Of a stretch of DNA of 64,000 bases, positions 33,855 to 42,789 are shown piece after piece. A program made the translations under genes and the position numbers. Position 1 is the first letter of the stretch; each line of letters starts with the position of its first letter. Location: contig PCVQ01000003.1 in assembly GCA_002796025.1 (NCBI GenBank), positions 1-64,000 on the forward strand, written 5' to 3'. The notes under the pieces are model-generated. The model saw only the letters and a program-made list of their open reading frames with translations, was not told the origin of the DNA and searched no databases. This DNA comes from Candidatus Peregrinibacteria bacterium CG11_big_fil_rev_8_21_14_0_20_46_8. Its GTDB lineage: Bacteria; Patescibacteriota; Gracilibacteria; UBA1369; UM-FILTER-53-11.

Positions 33855-34696
33855 AGTTTTGCAGTGGTGTACGGAATTTCTAGGGCTACATCCGTTGCCG
33901 TAAAGCCGAATCCTTTTTGCTTATAAAGAGTGTCGCCGGCTGTGCCGAGGATGAATGCTGCAATTTCACACGCTTCAAATGCAGCTATTTTTTGTGCGAG
34001 CAAACTTGCGATTAATCCTGCAAGAGTATCGCCTGTTCCACCGACGGTTAATCCGGCATTGCCTGTTGTATTGATTGAGGTGTTGCCATTTGCGCCTGCA
34101 ACAATGTCGGTTGGACCTTTAAGCAGGATGGTTATTCCTGAATCATTAGCATAAGAGCTCACCGCTTTTGCTCCAATCTCTATATCGGTGTTGAGCACTG
34201 TTCCGGTTAATTTTTGAAATTCACCGCGATGCGGAGTAATGGTGATATTGAGCTCCCGCTTTTGCTGCATAATTATCAAAGCCGCTATAGCATCAGCATC
34301 TAAAACAGCCGGACGCTGAGAGCGCTCAACAATTTGAGCGACAGTACGTATCGTTTCTTCATGATCTCCAAGGCCGGGTCCCAGCAGTGTGGAATCACAC
34401 TTTTCTGTTATTTTTAATGCAGTATCAAGTGCACGGCTATTCAAGAAGTTTCCGGCATATTTGTGCACAATAAAATCAGGATAATAGCTTCGTGATATCT
34501 CGAAATTGCATTCCGGAACCAGGAGATGTACAAGATCGGCTCCACCTCCGAGCGCGGCGAGTCCGGCAAGAATCGGTGCGCCGTAATAGTCGATTGAACC
34601 CCCAATAATGAGTACGCGACCATTTTGACCTTTATGCGACTCGGTGTGACGTTTTGGCAAAATAGCACGTATCTCTTTTTTGGTAATCTTCTCCAT
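33851..34696 (-). CDS. nnrD: ADP-dependent NAD(P)H-hydrate dehydratase
   Basis: 281 residues. Ribokinase-like fold that repairs NAD(P)HX. Motifs: GRVLIIGGSIDYYGAPILAG, LGPGLGD, AVLDADAI, ITPHRGEF, and GNAGLTVGGTGDTLAGLIAS (with the catalytic Asp). It lacks the fused epimerase half found in E. coli, so the epimerase is separate or absent. First gene of a pair with pgeF. Promoter TTGTCG-16-TACACT, 7 bases before ATG. Confidence 0.9.
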   Translation of the reverse strand: MEKITKKEIRAILPKRHTESHKGQNGRVLIIGGSIDYYGAPILAGLAALGGGADLVHLLVPECNFEISRSYYPDFIVHKYAGNFLNSRALDTALKITEKCDSTLLGPGLGDHEETIRTVAQIVERSQRPAVLDADAIAALIIMQQKRELNITITPHRGEFQKLTGTVLNTDIEIGAKAVSSYANDSGITILLKGPTDIVAGANGNTSINTTGNAGLTVGGTGDTLAGLIASLLAQKIAAFEACEIAAFILGTAGDTLYKQKGFGFTATDVALEIPYTTAKL

Positions 34697-34703
34697 AGGT
34701 CTT

Positions 34704-34731
34704 AGTGTAGCCCATTTTATAGCTTCGACAA
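34704..34731 (-). promoter_or_regulatory. nnrD promoter
   Basis: TTGTCG (34731-34726), 16-base spacer, TACACT (34709-34704), 7 bases to the ATG. Confidence 0.65.
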
Positions 34732-34753
34732 GTTCGTTGCCGCGCGCTATACT
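34724..34753 (+). promoter_or_regulatory. murA promoter, divergent from nnrD
   Basis: TTCGAC (34724-34729), 18-base spacer, TATACT (34748-34753), 9 bases to the ATG at 34763. The -35 shares 4 bases with that of nnrD. Confidence 0.65.
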
Positions 34754-34762
34754 ACAGACTCA

Positions 34763-36016
34763 ATGGCCCAATTGATTATTCAAGGTGGCAAGAAGCTCAA
34801 TGGTACGGTGCGCATTAGCGGTTCCAAGAATGCTGCACTGCCTATTTTGGCGGCTTCACTTTTAACGGATCGTCCATGTGAGATTCGAAATGTGCCAAAT
34901 ATTGGAGATGTGCATACCATGCTTTCGATTCTTCGTTCACTAGGAAGCGAGTTGGAATTTCACCGTAATGTGGTTCGGATTCAAACAAAGCAAATAGATG
35001 TTTCTAGATTGCCGCGCGATTTATGTATGAAGATGCGTGCATCGATTTTGTTGCTTGCGCCGCTCTTAGCACGTTGCGGCAAGGTTGATTTGCCCTATCC
35101 CGGCGGCTGCGTTTTGGGCAAGCGTTCGGCTTACTCACATGTGTCTGTTTTAGAAACCTTTGGCGCCAAGCAGAAAAATAAAGCTGATTCACTCGCTTTT
35201 TCCGGAAAGTTTTCTGCAACACATATGACCATGCCGGAATTTAGCGTGACCGCCACAGAAAATGCGATTATGGCAGCAGTAGCTGCGCCCGGTAAAACAA
35301 TGTTGCACCTTGCGGCAACCGAGCCGCACGTGCGCGACCTCTGTGATTTTTTGGTTGCACTTGGTGCTAAGATAGAGGGGATTGGAACTCACCGTCTCAC
35401 AATTTTTGGCGGCAAAAAATTGCACGGCGGTCAGCACGCGGTTACCGGAGATTATCTCGAAGCTGGAACTCTCTTGCTCGCGGGTGCACTTACGCGCGGA
35501 ACTGTTACAATTACAAATATTGTTGCCGATGACCTGGATGCTTTTGTTTATTTAATGCGCGATATGGGGGTACCGATAGTCCGGACAAAGAGCAGTATCA
35601 CCGTAAAGCCGTATAAGAAATTAGAAGCTGCGCGCCGTCTCCAGACAAATGTTTTCCCCGGTTTTCCGACCGATTTGCAGCCGCCATTTTGTATTTTGCT
35701 GACACAGGCTGCAGGCGATTCGCTTATTCATGAAACGCTCTTTGAAGGGCGCTTTAAATATTTTGGTGAGCTGGAAAAAATGGGTGCAAAAATCAAGGTG
35801 CTCAATCCGCATCAAGCAGTGGTTACCGGTCCTAAAAAATTGAAAGGCAAAGAAGTGAAGAGCTGGGATTTGCGCGCTGGTGCGGCAATGGTTTTGGCCG
35901 GGCTCGTTGCAAACGGTACAACCAAAGTAACCGATATTGCTTATATCGATAGGGGATACGAGAAATTTGAAGAAAAGTTGCGCGCCCTCGGTGCAGATAT
36001 TGTGCGTGAGAATTAA
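34763..36016 (+). CDS. murA: UDP-N-acetylglucosamine 1-carboxyvinyltransferase
   Basis: 417 residues, normal length. First committed step of peptidoglycan synthesis. GKKLNGTVRISGSKNAALPI at the N-terminus, active-site Cys (about C116) in YPGGCVLGKR, the reactive target of fosfomycin, and FPGFPTDLQPPF near residue 298. The residues after the Cys loop (RSAYSH) differ from the usual RPVDQH. Convergent overlap of 4 bases with the coiled-coil gene. Confidence 0.96.
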   Translation: MAQLIIQGGKKLNGTVRISGSKNAALPILAASLLTDRPCEIRNVPNIGDVHTMLSILRSLGSELEFHRNVVRIQTKQIDVSRLPRDLCMKMRASILLLAPLLARCGKVDLPYPGGCVLGKRSAYSHVSVLETFGAKQKNKADSLAFSGKFSATHMTMPEFSVTATENAIMAAVAAPGKTMLHLAATEPHVRDLCDFLVALGAKIEGIGTHRLTIFGGKKLHGGQHAVTGDYLEAGTLLLAGALTRGTVTITNIVADDLDAFVYLMRDMGVPIVRTKSSITVKPYKKLEAARRLQTNVFPGFPTDLQPPFCILLTQAAGDSLIHETLFEGRFKYFGELEKMGAKIKVLNPHQAVVTGPKKLKGKEVKSWDLRAGAAMVLAGLVANGTTKVTDIAYIDRGYEKFEEKLRALGADIVREN

Positions 36017-36330
36017 TTGATTGGAATTTCAAGCTTCTTGCAGATAAGTAGCAGTACTTTCTCAATGCGATCCATACGTTCCTCAATGCGATCCATACGT
36101 TCTTGCAAGATGCCTATTGCATGAGCATTAAGTTCAACTTGAGCAAGAATCGCTTCTTGTCTTCTTTCCATTCGTCGCAATTGTCCGGCTTGTGCAATTT
36201 GTTCTTTTTCAATTTTATTACAGAGTCTCGCAACTAATTCGATATTGTCGAAGGATTCTTTTTTAGCTTTTTGTAGAGAACTTTGAAGCATTAGGAGGTC
36301 TTCTTGGAGTGCAAAATTGGGAGTTGCCAT
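36013..36330 (-). CDS. Small coiled-coil protein
   Basis: 105 residues, helical throughout: ALQEDLLMLQSSLQKAKKES, then charged heptads ending in a doubled ERMDRIEERMDRIEK. No signal peptide. Function unknown. The C-terminal heptad duplication is a perfect 21-bp direct repeat in the DNA. TATAAC ends 9 bases before the ATG. Confidence 0.65.
   Translation of the reverse strand: MATPNFALQEDLLMLQSSLQKAKKESFDNIELVARLCNKIEKEQIAQAGQLRRMERRQEAILAQVELNAHAIGILQERMDRIEERMDRIEKVLLLICKKLEIPIN
36061..36102. repeat. 21-bp tandem duplication
   Basis: Two back-to-back identical 21-base units (each beginning CTCAATGCGATCC) encode the doubled heptad RMDRIEE of the coiled-coil gene. Confidence 0.85.
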
Positions 36331-36504
36331 AGGATGAGAGTTATAAATACAGCTCTTATCTATAGCAGAGTGAGATTACAAAACGATGACAAAAATCGGA
36401 CAAATTTATGAACGCGATTTCTGTTTCCTAAAAATATAGGAAAGGATTTTTAGTGCCAAGTATTCCGTCTTGCACGATCGCTTGAAGCTTCTCTCTAATT
36501 GATT

Positions 36505-37344
36505 TTACTTGATTGTATAATCAGTTGGAGACACAATAATTTCGATGCGTCCATTGATGTCGGTACGGTGTATTGCTACTCCCATCTTTGTAAATCGCTC
36601 TAAAACTTCTGGATGTGGGTGGCCAAATTTATTGTCGCGGCCGGCCGATATCAGTGCGATTTTGGGCTGGATTTTATCTAACATTGGTTGGATTGAACTT
36701 GAGCGGCTCCCATGATGTGCAACTTTTAAAATATCAGCACGAATATCAACTCCAGCTGCAACAATCTCGCTTTCAGTCTCTTTTTCAATGTCGCCGGTAA
36801 AGAGCGCACGTGTCTCTCCATATTCCAGCATGAAAACAATCGAGGTATTGTTGAGTGCATCTTTCTGATTGAGTGGCAGTTTGAAAGGATAGAGAAGATC
36901 GAGCTTTACGCCGTCATCCAGTAGAATATCTTTTGAATCGTCCGCAAGAATGATTGGAATATCATATTCACGAATTGCGCTCAGTAACCCGCGCACTAAA
37001 AAATTATCGCGCACTGCGCCGTTCATATAAAATTTTTCGATCTTCACTCGCCGTGCAACATGAATTAATCCTTCTATATGGTCGCGGTCCGGATGGCTTA
37101 AGATTGCATAATCAATAGTGCGGTCAAAGTAGGGAAGTACTGCGCCAAGCTCTTGCATTATTGATGAGCCGGCACTGCCATCATTTAAAATATTTGTGCC
37201 ATTCGGTGTGCGAATTAAAATGGCATCGCCCTGGCCAACATTCAAAATATAGATATGTAGCAAGCCATCCGGCTGTGCCTCCCAAATAAAATAGGCAAAT
37301 GAGCTCGCAACGATAAGCAAAAAAGCAGCAAATTTTTCACGCAT
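36505..37344 (-). CDS. ComEC-like metallo-beta-lactamase hydrolase
   Basis: 279 residues. One N-terminal membrane helix or signal (about 5-20), then the ComEC C-terminal type MBL domain: VGQGDAILIRTPNGTNILND, LSHPDRDHIEGL (metal ligands), LFTGDIEKE, LKVAHHGSRSSS and SAGRDNKFGHPHPEVLERF. Likely an extracytoplasmic nuclease or phosphodiesterase; in competence the related domain degrades the non-transported DNA strand. There is no transmembrane ComEC channel here. TATACA ends 7 bases before the ATG. Confidence 0.88.
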   Translation of the reverse strand: MREKFAAFLLIVASSFAYFIWEAQPDGLLHIYILNVGQGDAILIRTPNGTNILNDGSAGSSIMQELGAVLPYFDRTIDYAILSHPDRDHIEGLIHVARRVKIEKFYMNGAVRDNFLVRGLLSAIREYDIPIILADDSKDILLDDGVKLDLLYPFKLPLNQKDALNNTSIVFMLEYGETRALFTGDIEKETESEIVAAGVDIRADILKVAHHGSRSSSIQPMLDKIQPKIALISAGRDNKFGHPHPEVLERFTKMGVAIHRTDINGRIEIIVSPTDYTIK

Positions 37345-37406
37345 AACGGCTTGTATAGCATATTGAGATGAACAAAAGATGAACGCGAAACGTTCGCGCT
37401 CGCAAA

Positions 37407-37437
37407 AGGCCCTGTTCGGCGTAACCGAGCAGGGCCT
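37407..37437 (-). terminator. Terminator of the LPETG protein gene
   Basis: Minus strand: AGGCCCTGCTCGG, TTACG, CCGAACAGGGCCT, then TTTT, 8 bases after the stop codon. One mismatch-like G-U pair in the stem. Confidence 0.88.
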
Positions 37438-37445
37438 CTCAAAAA

Positions 37446-38960
37446 TTATTGTTGTCGCTTCTTTCTGCGTCTCGCCCAGCCCATCATCAGTGCCGTTAAA
37501 CCTGCTGCGGCCATACCTGGCCCGGTTTCCGGAAGGTAGAAATTTGCAAAGGCGCCGTCACTCTCATTGCCGGTTAGATCGGTTGCGCTCAGACGAAAGC
37601 TATACCAGTTGCCTGGCTCCAAATCCCGCACCTCTACTTTGTCGGATGCAGAGCCAACCGATACGCTTGGACCAAAAACACGTGCATCTTCGCCTTCACC
37701 TTGATACAGCAGATAGTCGGCAAGATCACCCGCGCTGTTTACTGAATGATCCCAGCTTAATTCAACGACATTTTCCTCGGCTTCTTTTAATTTTGCCACT
37801 AAATTTGTCACATCTTCCGGCGGAATAAGGTCCTGTAATGTTGTCGGTGCATTTCCAGCTACCGTCCATGCATTAGCATTTACATCGATGAGATTGCCTG
37901 CAATATCTTTAAAGTTTTCGAGACGGATGTCATAGTCAACCGCGCGCTGAGCTTCTGTTGTTACAAAGACGATCTTTCCGTCGACGCTCGCGCTTACATT
38001 TTTTACCATGAGTTCTTGATCTCCGCGATCGCGAGGAAAGATAAATACCTCTTCGGTTGCGTTTGGCGGTATTACAACCGGCTCATCAAAATATACCGTA
38101 ATGCGGTCATTGAAATCCGCTACTGCAGATGTAATGCGCGGGCCATCGGTATCTGCATTGTTGCCAGAATTCGATGGCGGCGGAGCAGTATCCGGTTCTG
38201 GCACTGCGGCGCCGGTAAATACTCCAGTATCTGCCGTTCCACTAATGAGTGGATTATCGTAATAGTCTTGGATTTCAATACCGACCGTCAATTCATATTC
38301 TGCTCCCTCTTGTTGTGGTGAGGTCATGAGCATAACGGTTGCACCAGTTTCATCATCCGCGTAGATTTCTGCCCGTTCAACAGCGAGCTGCGAATCATCC
38401 GCACTATTGCGGATTTGAAAAGCACTTTCGGGATTCTCTTGGGGCAGCCAAACTGGTTCAGAAAATTCTATCAAAACTGTGAGGCCATCTTCGGCACGAA
38501 CATTTTTTACTTCGGGTGCTCTTCCATTATCTTCAATTGATGCATCCCGCTGACCGTTTATTTGAGGCGTCCCTTCGGCTTCGAGTGAATAGTTTAAACT
38601 CTCATTGCCTGCAGCATCAACGGCTGTTACTGCAAAGTAGTAGGTAGTTCCATTGGTGAGATTATCGACGACATACTCCGTAACATTGCTGGTGGTAATA
38701 ACGGGAAGATTGTAGATATCTTCTGGATTTTGTACAGATTGTGTTCCACGGTAGATTTTATATGCGGTAACGCCTACGTTATCTTGGGCGGCGTCCCACA
38801 TAACCCTTATCTGTCCGTCACCTTCAATGAGGCGCACATTATCGACGTCCGAAGGCTCGAGCGCATCAGTACCAGCATCTTGTGCATACAGAGCGGTGCT
38901 GCTTGTAAAAAGCGTCGTAGCGAGTGCGGTAAGAACAAGATATGATAAATATTTTTTCAT
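37446..38960 (-). CDS. LPETG-anchored surface protein with Fn3 and Ig-like domains
   Basis: 504 residues. Signal peptide about 1-26. Fn3-like domain (about 38-130; VDNVRLIEGDGQIRVMWDAA, YYFAVTAVDAAGNES), two Ig-like SwmB/Big_5-type units (PEVKNVRAEDGLTVLIEFSE; GPRITSAVADFNDRITVYFD), and a second Fn3 (about 380-470; NVVELSWDHSVNS, WYSFRLSATDLTGNES). The C-terminus is a classical sorting signal: LPETG (476-480), hydrophobic segment, RRRKKRQQ. It should be attached to the wall by a sortase, not found in the window. Confidence 0.87.
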   Translation of the reverse strand: MKKYLSYLVLTALATTLFTSSTALYAQDAGTDALEPSDVDNVRLIEGDGQIRVMWDAAQDNVGVTAYKIYRGTQSVQNPEDIYNLPVITTSNVTEYVVDNLTNGTTYYFAVTAVDAAGNESLNYSLEAEGTPQINGQRDASIEDNGRAPEVKNVRAEDGLTVLIEFSEPVWLPQENPESAFQIRNSADDSQLAVERAEIYADDETGATVMLMTSPQQEGAEYELTVGIEIQDYYDNPLISGTADTGVFTGAAVPEPDTAPPPSNSGNNADTDGPRITSAVADFNDRITVYFDEPVVIPPNATEEVFIFPRDRGDQELMVKNVSASVDGKIVFVTTEAQRAVDYDIRLENFKDIAGNLIDVNANAWTVAGNAPTTLQDLIPPEDVTNLVAKLKEAEENVVELSWDHSVNSAGDLADYLLYQGEGEDARVFGPSVSVGSASDKVEVRDLEPGNWYSFRLSATDLTGNESDGAFANFYLPETGPGMAAAGLTALMMGWARRRKKRQQ

Positions 38961-39094
38961 GTTGGGGAATTAATGTATATCAAACCATTATATCTTCTTT
39001 TGAGAAAGATGCTCAACCAGGTGGTATTGCGTGAATCTTTATGTTCTGTGTAGTTATGGTTAGGAATATTATCTGCTACAATGCTTTTCAGCAT

Positions 39095-40807
39095 ATGAAA
39101 ATTATTAAAAATCAGATTGAACATTTGATAGGTGAGGCACTTCGCCAAGAATTTCCAGATAAAGTTGGCAGTGAGATTCCTATTGATTATCCCACTGAAG
39201 CGATCCATGGCGATTACGCCTGTCCAATTGCTTTAAAGCTTGGCGGCAATCCTCGCGAAAATGCTCAGAAGCTTTTAGCTGCAATTCAAAAGCCCGACTG
39301 GCTGGAAAAAATAGAGATTGCCGGGCCGGGTTTTTTGAATTTTTATCTTGCGCCTCAATTTTTGAATGATTTTTTGCGCGAAATTATTCAGGCCGGCGAG
39401 CATTTTGGAGAGAGCGATGTCTTTGCCGGCAAGACTGTGGTAACAGATAGTTCGCATCCGAATGTGGCAAAGCCCATGGGCATTCACCATATTTTATCGA
39501 CGATTATTGGAAATTCGCTTAATCGTATTTTTGCTGCAGCGGGATATAAGGTGGTGCGTGATAACTATTTGGGAGATTGGGGAACGCAGTTCGGAAAGTT
39601 GATATATGCGTATCGCGAGTGGGGCGATGAGGCGGCGGTGAAGAAAGATCCGATTCCGGAGTTACTTAAGCTCTATGTTAAATTTCACGATGAGGCGGAA
39701 AAGGATCCAAGTTTGGAAGATAGAGGACGCGCCGAATTTAAGAAATTAGAGGAGGGCGATGCTGAGAATCGTGAGCTTTGGCAGTGGGTTGTGGATTTGA
39801 GCAAGGCCGAGTTCGAAAAAATTTGGAGACGCTTGGATGTTGAGTTCGATGTGATTCATGGAGAGAGTTTTTATGAGGATAAGATGCAGCCGATTATTGA
39901 GGAAGGGATAGCAAAAGGAGTCTTTGTTGAAGGTGAGCGTGGTGCATTAATTGCACCATTACAAGATGAATCTATGCCGCCGGCGATAATTCGCAAGGCC
40001 GATGGTGCAACGCTCTACGCCACCCGCGATTTAGCCCGCATTAAGTACTGGGAAGATACGTGGCATCCTGATGTCATGGTGAATGTGGTTGATGTGGCGC
40101 AGGAACTATATTTTCGGCAGCTTGTCGAAGTTGCGCAGATGCTTGGTATTACCGATGCCCGGAATGAACATGTGCAGTTCGGCCGTATGAGTTTTCCGGA
40201 AAAAAAGATGAGTACGCGCAAGGGGAATATTATTTTGCTTGAAGAAGTTATAGACGAAGCGGTTGAGCGCGCGCGTGCAATTGTTGAAGAGAAGAATCCG
40301 AATTTGAGCGATGCTCAAAAAACCGCGGTTGCGGAGGCGGTTGGTATTGGTGCGTTGAAGTATGCTGTGCTGAGCCAAAACCGCACTACGAATGTTACCT
40401 TTACGTGGGATAAGGTGCTGGCATTAGACGGTAATAGCGCACCGTATTTGCAGTATGCACATGCACGTGCGAGTTCTATTTTGAGGAAGGCGGAAGAGGA
40501 GGATGCGGGATTTGCAGATACCGGTGCGGGACAACTCCAAGAGGCGGCTTCGTTAAATCTCGCCCGCTTGCTTCCAAAATTCCCGGAGGTGGTGGCGCGC
40601 GCGGCAGAATTTTTTGCACCGAACTATATCGCGACGTATTTGTTTGATGTCGCCCGCGCATTTAGCGCTTTTTATGCCGAGGTTCCCGTTTTGCAGGCAG
40701 AAGAGCCGGAGCGCACTGCGCGGCTGAATTTGGTAAAAGCGACCAAAATCGTTTTGGCTAATGGTTTGGGACTCCTTGGTGGAGTTCAAGCACCTGAAGA
40801 GATGTAA
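39095..40807 (+). CDS. argS: Arginyl-tRNA synthetase
   Basis: 570 residues. Class I synthetase: an N-terminal additional domain (about 1-90), the HIGH-like region in HPNVAKPMGIHHILSTIIGN, YLGDWGTQFGKLI, and KMSTRKGNIILLEEV (KMSKS equivalent), then the DALR anticodon-binding domain at the C-terminus. Start set at ATG 39095; TACAAT ends 12 bases upstream, which rules out the longer in-frame start at 39041. The stop directly abuts the convergent thioredoxin gene with no spacer. Confidence 0.95.
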   Translation: MKIIKNQIEHLIGEALRQEFPDKVGSEIPIDYPTEAIHGDYACPIALKLGGNPRENAQKLLAAIQKPDWLEKIEIAGPGFLNFYLAPQFLNDFLREIIQAGEHFGESDVFAGKTVVTDSSHPNVAKPMGIHHILSTIIGNSLNRIFAAAGYKVVRDNYLGDWGTQFGKLIYAYREWGDEAAVKKDPIPELLKLYVKFHDEAEKDPSLEDRGRAEFKKLEEGDAENRELWQWVVDLSKAEFEKIWRRLDVEFDVIHGESFYEDKMQPIIEEGIAKGVFVEGERGALIAPLQDESMPPAIIRKADGATLYATRDLARIKYWEDTWHPDVMVNVVDVAQELYFRQLVEVAQMLGITDARNEHVQFGRMSFPEKKMSTRKGNIILLEEVIDEAVERARAIVEEKNPNLSDAQKTAVAEAVGIGALKYAVLSQNRTTNVTFTWDKVLALDGNSAPYLQYAHARASSILRKAEEEDAGFADTGAGQLQEAASLNLARLLPKFPEVVARAAEFFAPNYIATYLFDVARAFSAFYAEVPVLQAEEPERTARLNLVKATKIVLANGLGLLGGVQAPEEM

Positions 40808-41935
40808 TTACCCAAACGTAAAGGTAAACATTTGCAATCCCGGGGTTTGCGGAATGAGCGTGAGAATGTGCGCGCCAAAGCCTTCCGGATCTTTGATGAT
40901 GGTATACAGCTGTTCTTCGCTCACCTTCATGTAGCTTTTGCCGTTTTCAAAGTAGATGTCGTCTCCCGCGACCGCTTCCGGAATGGGCTTGCCATCGCGC
41001 AGCACTTCAACCACAACTTCTTTGCCGTTTGCCCCCGCAGCCACAGTAAAAACATTGCTCGCGCCATAGAGAAAAACAACTTTAGCACGCTCAGAATCAT
41101 TTTGCGCATACTCTTCTTGGATATCCCATGCGCCAACAAGATAGAGCCGGTTGGTTTCGGGATTTTCTACGGCCTCGTTAATCTGCTTGCCCACTTGGCC
41201 GCGGCGGCCGTTTGTCAGTAATTCATTTCGCAGCGCACCAAAATAGACTTCTGGGCTGCCAACTTGTCCTGATTTTTTCTGCTCTGCGGTCAGCTCCATT
41301 TCTATATCTCCGCTCTCGCCCAGCCGTGTCATCCGCTCTTTTAGAAGTTCCTGTATTTTCCGTTCGGTCTCTTCGTACGCGCCTTCGCCAATGTGGTCGT
41401 AGACAATAAAGCCGTCAATATCGATGAGATATTTGCGCGGCCAGTAGCGGTTTTTGTAGGCACGCCATGTTTTATAGTCGTTATCTTGCACCACCGGATA
41501 CTCGATCTCAAACTTCTCCACAGCGCGCACTACATTTTCATATTTTTTTTCAAAGTCGAATTCCGGGGTATGCACGCCGATAATTTCCAGCCCTTTATCG
41601 CGGTATTTGTCGTACCAGCTGTTTAAAAAGGGAGTTGTACGTTGGCAGTTGATGCAGCTATACGTCCAGAAATCGACAAGAATAACTTTTTTGCCGACAA
41701 GCTCTCCAAGGGTAATTCCATCGGTATTAATAAAGCCATTCGGTTCAACGAGCTCTTTTGCCCGCTCATATTTTGTATCTTTTGCCTTGGAGCCACTATT
41801 ACCCAGCTCGACAACTTGTTCATCAGAAAGACCGTCATCTTTTGGTGCGGCGCTTTTACTTTGAACATAAAAAATCGTTCCGCCGATCGCGATAATTACA
41901 ATTCCTAAAAGGATTTTTCGTACAGTATCATTCAT
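40808..41935 (-). CDS. DipZ-type thioredoxin with C-terminal beta domain
   Basis: 375 residues. N-terminal membrane anchor (about 8-24), a TlpA-like thioredoxin domain with DFWTYSCINCQRTTPF (CINC at 94-97), and a C-terminal beta-sandwich ending in TFTFG, as in the C-terminal part of DipZ proteins. It acts outside the membrane on disulfides, reduced by CcdA. The start overlaps the ccdA stop by 4 bases. Together the two genes equal a DipZ protein (CcdA + thioredoxin + beta domain) split in two. Confidence 0.87.
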   Translation of the reverse strand: MNDTVRKILLGIVIIAIGGTIFYVQSKSAAPKDDGLSDEQVVELGNSGSKAKDTKYERAKELVEPNGFINTDGITLGELVGKKVILVDFWTYSCINCQRTTPFLNSWYDKYRDKGLEIIGVHTPEFDFEKKYENVVRAVEKFEIEYPVVQDNDYKTWRAYKNRYWPRKYLIDIDGFIVYDHIGEGAYEETERKIQELLKERMTRLGESGDIEMELTAEQKKSGQVGSPEVYFGALRNELLTNGRRGQVGKQINEAVENPETNRLYLVGAWDIQEEYAQNDSERAKVVFLYGASNVFTVAAGANGKEVVVEVLRDGKPIPEAVAGDDIYFENGKSYMKVSEEQLYTIIKDPEGFGAHILTLIPQTPGLQMFTFTFG

Positions 41936-42663
41936 AGTGATTCTTCAGTCCCGCTCGTATCGAGCAGGAGATTATTCACAAAGTCAAAATTAGCCACGAG
42001 GCTTAATTTTTGTGTGAAGGCAAGGATGCCGAGTACGATTAAAATTACACCAAAAATCATGCGGACATATTTGAGCCAGCTTACCGATGCTTTAATCCAC
42101 GCAGATGCTTGTGCGGTAAAGAGCCCGACGATGAGAAATGGTACGCCGAGCCCGATTGAGTAACTGAGCAAGAGTGAGAATGCAGAGCCCGGGGAGGTTG
42201 CCGCTAATCCTAAAATGGCACCAAGTACTGCGCCGACACATGGGGTCCAGCCGGCTGCAAATGCCGCACCAAAAAAGAATGAGGTGAGATATTGTGAGCC
42301 GAAGCGTTTTTTTACTTCGACTTTATGCTCTTGTTCCAGGAATTTAATTTTAATGAGCCCGGTGAGATAGAGACCAAAGAAAATTATTATAAGTCCCCCA
42401 ATGCGTGCCAGCCATGCTTGTGCCTCGTATGCGACCGACTCTAGTACGGTATTTAACAATACTCCCAGCAGTGCAAAAATTACCGAAAATCCTAAAACAA
42501 AGAAGAGTGAATTTAAAAAGATGCGCATTCGTTTGCCTGTTGATTCGCCAACGGAAGTTCCGGCGAGATATGTTAAGAATCCCGGGATAATGGGAAGCAC
42601 ACAAGGCGAAAGAAACGAGACGATACCTGCTATAAAGGCGATACCGATATTAAGATTGTCCAT
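41932..42663 (-). CDS. ccdA: Cytochrome c biogenesis/thiol transporter CcdA
   Basis: 243 residues, six membrane helices. SFLSPCVLPIIPGFLTYLAG (first Cys about residue 21) and GWTPCVGAVLG (second Cys) are the redox pair that moves electrons from cytosolic thioredoxin across the membrane. The partner is the thioredoxin gene that overlaps its 3' end. No cytochrome c genes nearby, so general extracytoplasmic thiol reduction is the likely role. Confidence 0.92.
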   Translation of the reverse strand: MDNLNIGIAFIAGIVSFLSPCVLPIIPGFLTYLAGTSVGESTGKRMRIFLNSLFFVLGFSVIFALLGVLLNTVLESVAYEAQAWLARIGGLIIIFFGLYLTGLIKIKFLEQEHKVEVKKRFGSQYLTSFFFGAAFAAGWTPCVGAVLGAILGLAATSPGSAFSLLLSYSIGLGVPFLIVGLFTAQASAWIKASVSWLKYVRMIFGVILIVLGILAFTQKLSLVANFDFVNNLLLDTSGTEESL

Positions 42664-42725
42664 GAAAATTAAGATTGAGGAATATTTTGCAGCAACAGCA
42701 TAGCATAGAGATGCGCTATAGGAAA

Positions 42726-42752
42726 AAGCGCCCCGCCAACGGCGGGGCGCTT
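42726..42752 (-). terminator. Terminator after the lipoprotein gene
   Basis: Perfect 12-bp stem AAGCGCCCCGCC / GGCGGGGCGCTT around a 3-base loop, followed on the minus strand by a T-run. It lies 37 bases after the stop at 42790. Confidence 0.9.
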
Positions 42753-42789
42753 AAATTCCTGCTTCCTGTATTCTTGTTTTCTGTCTCTA

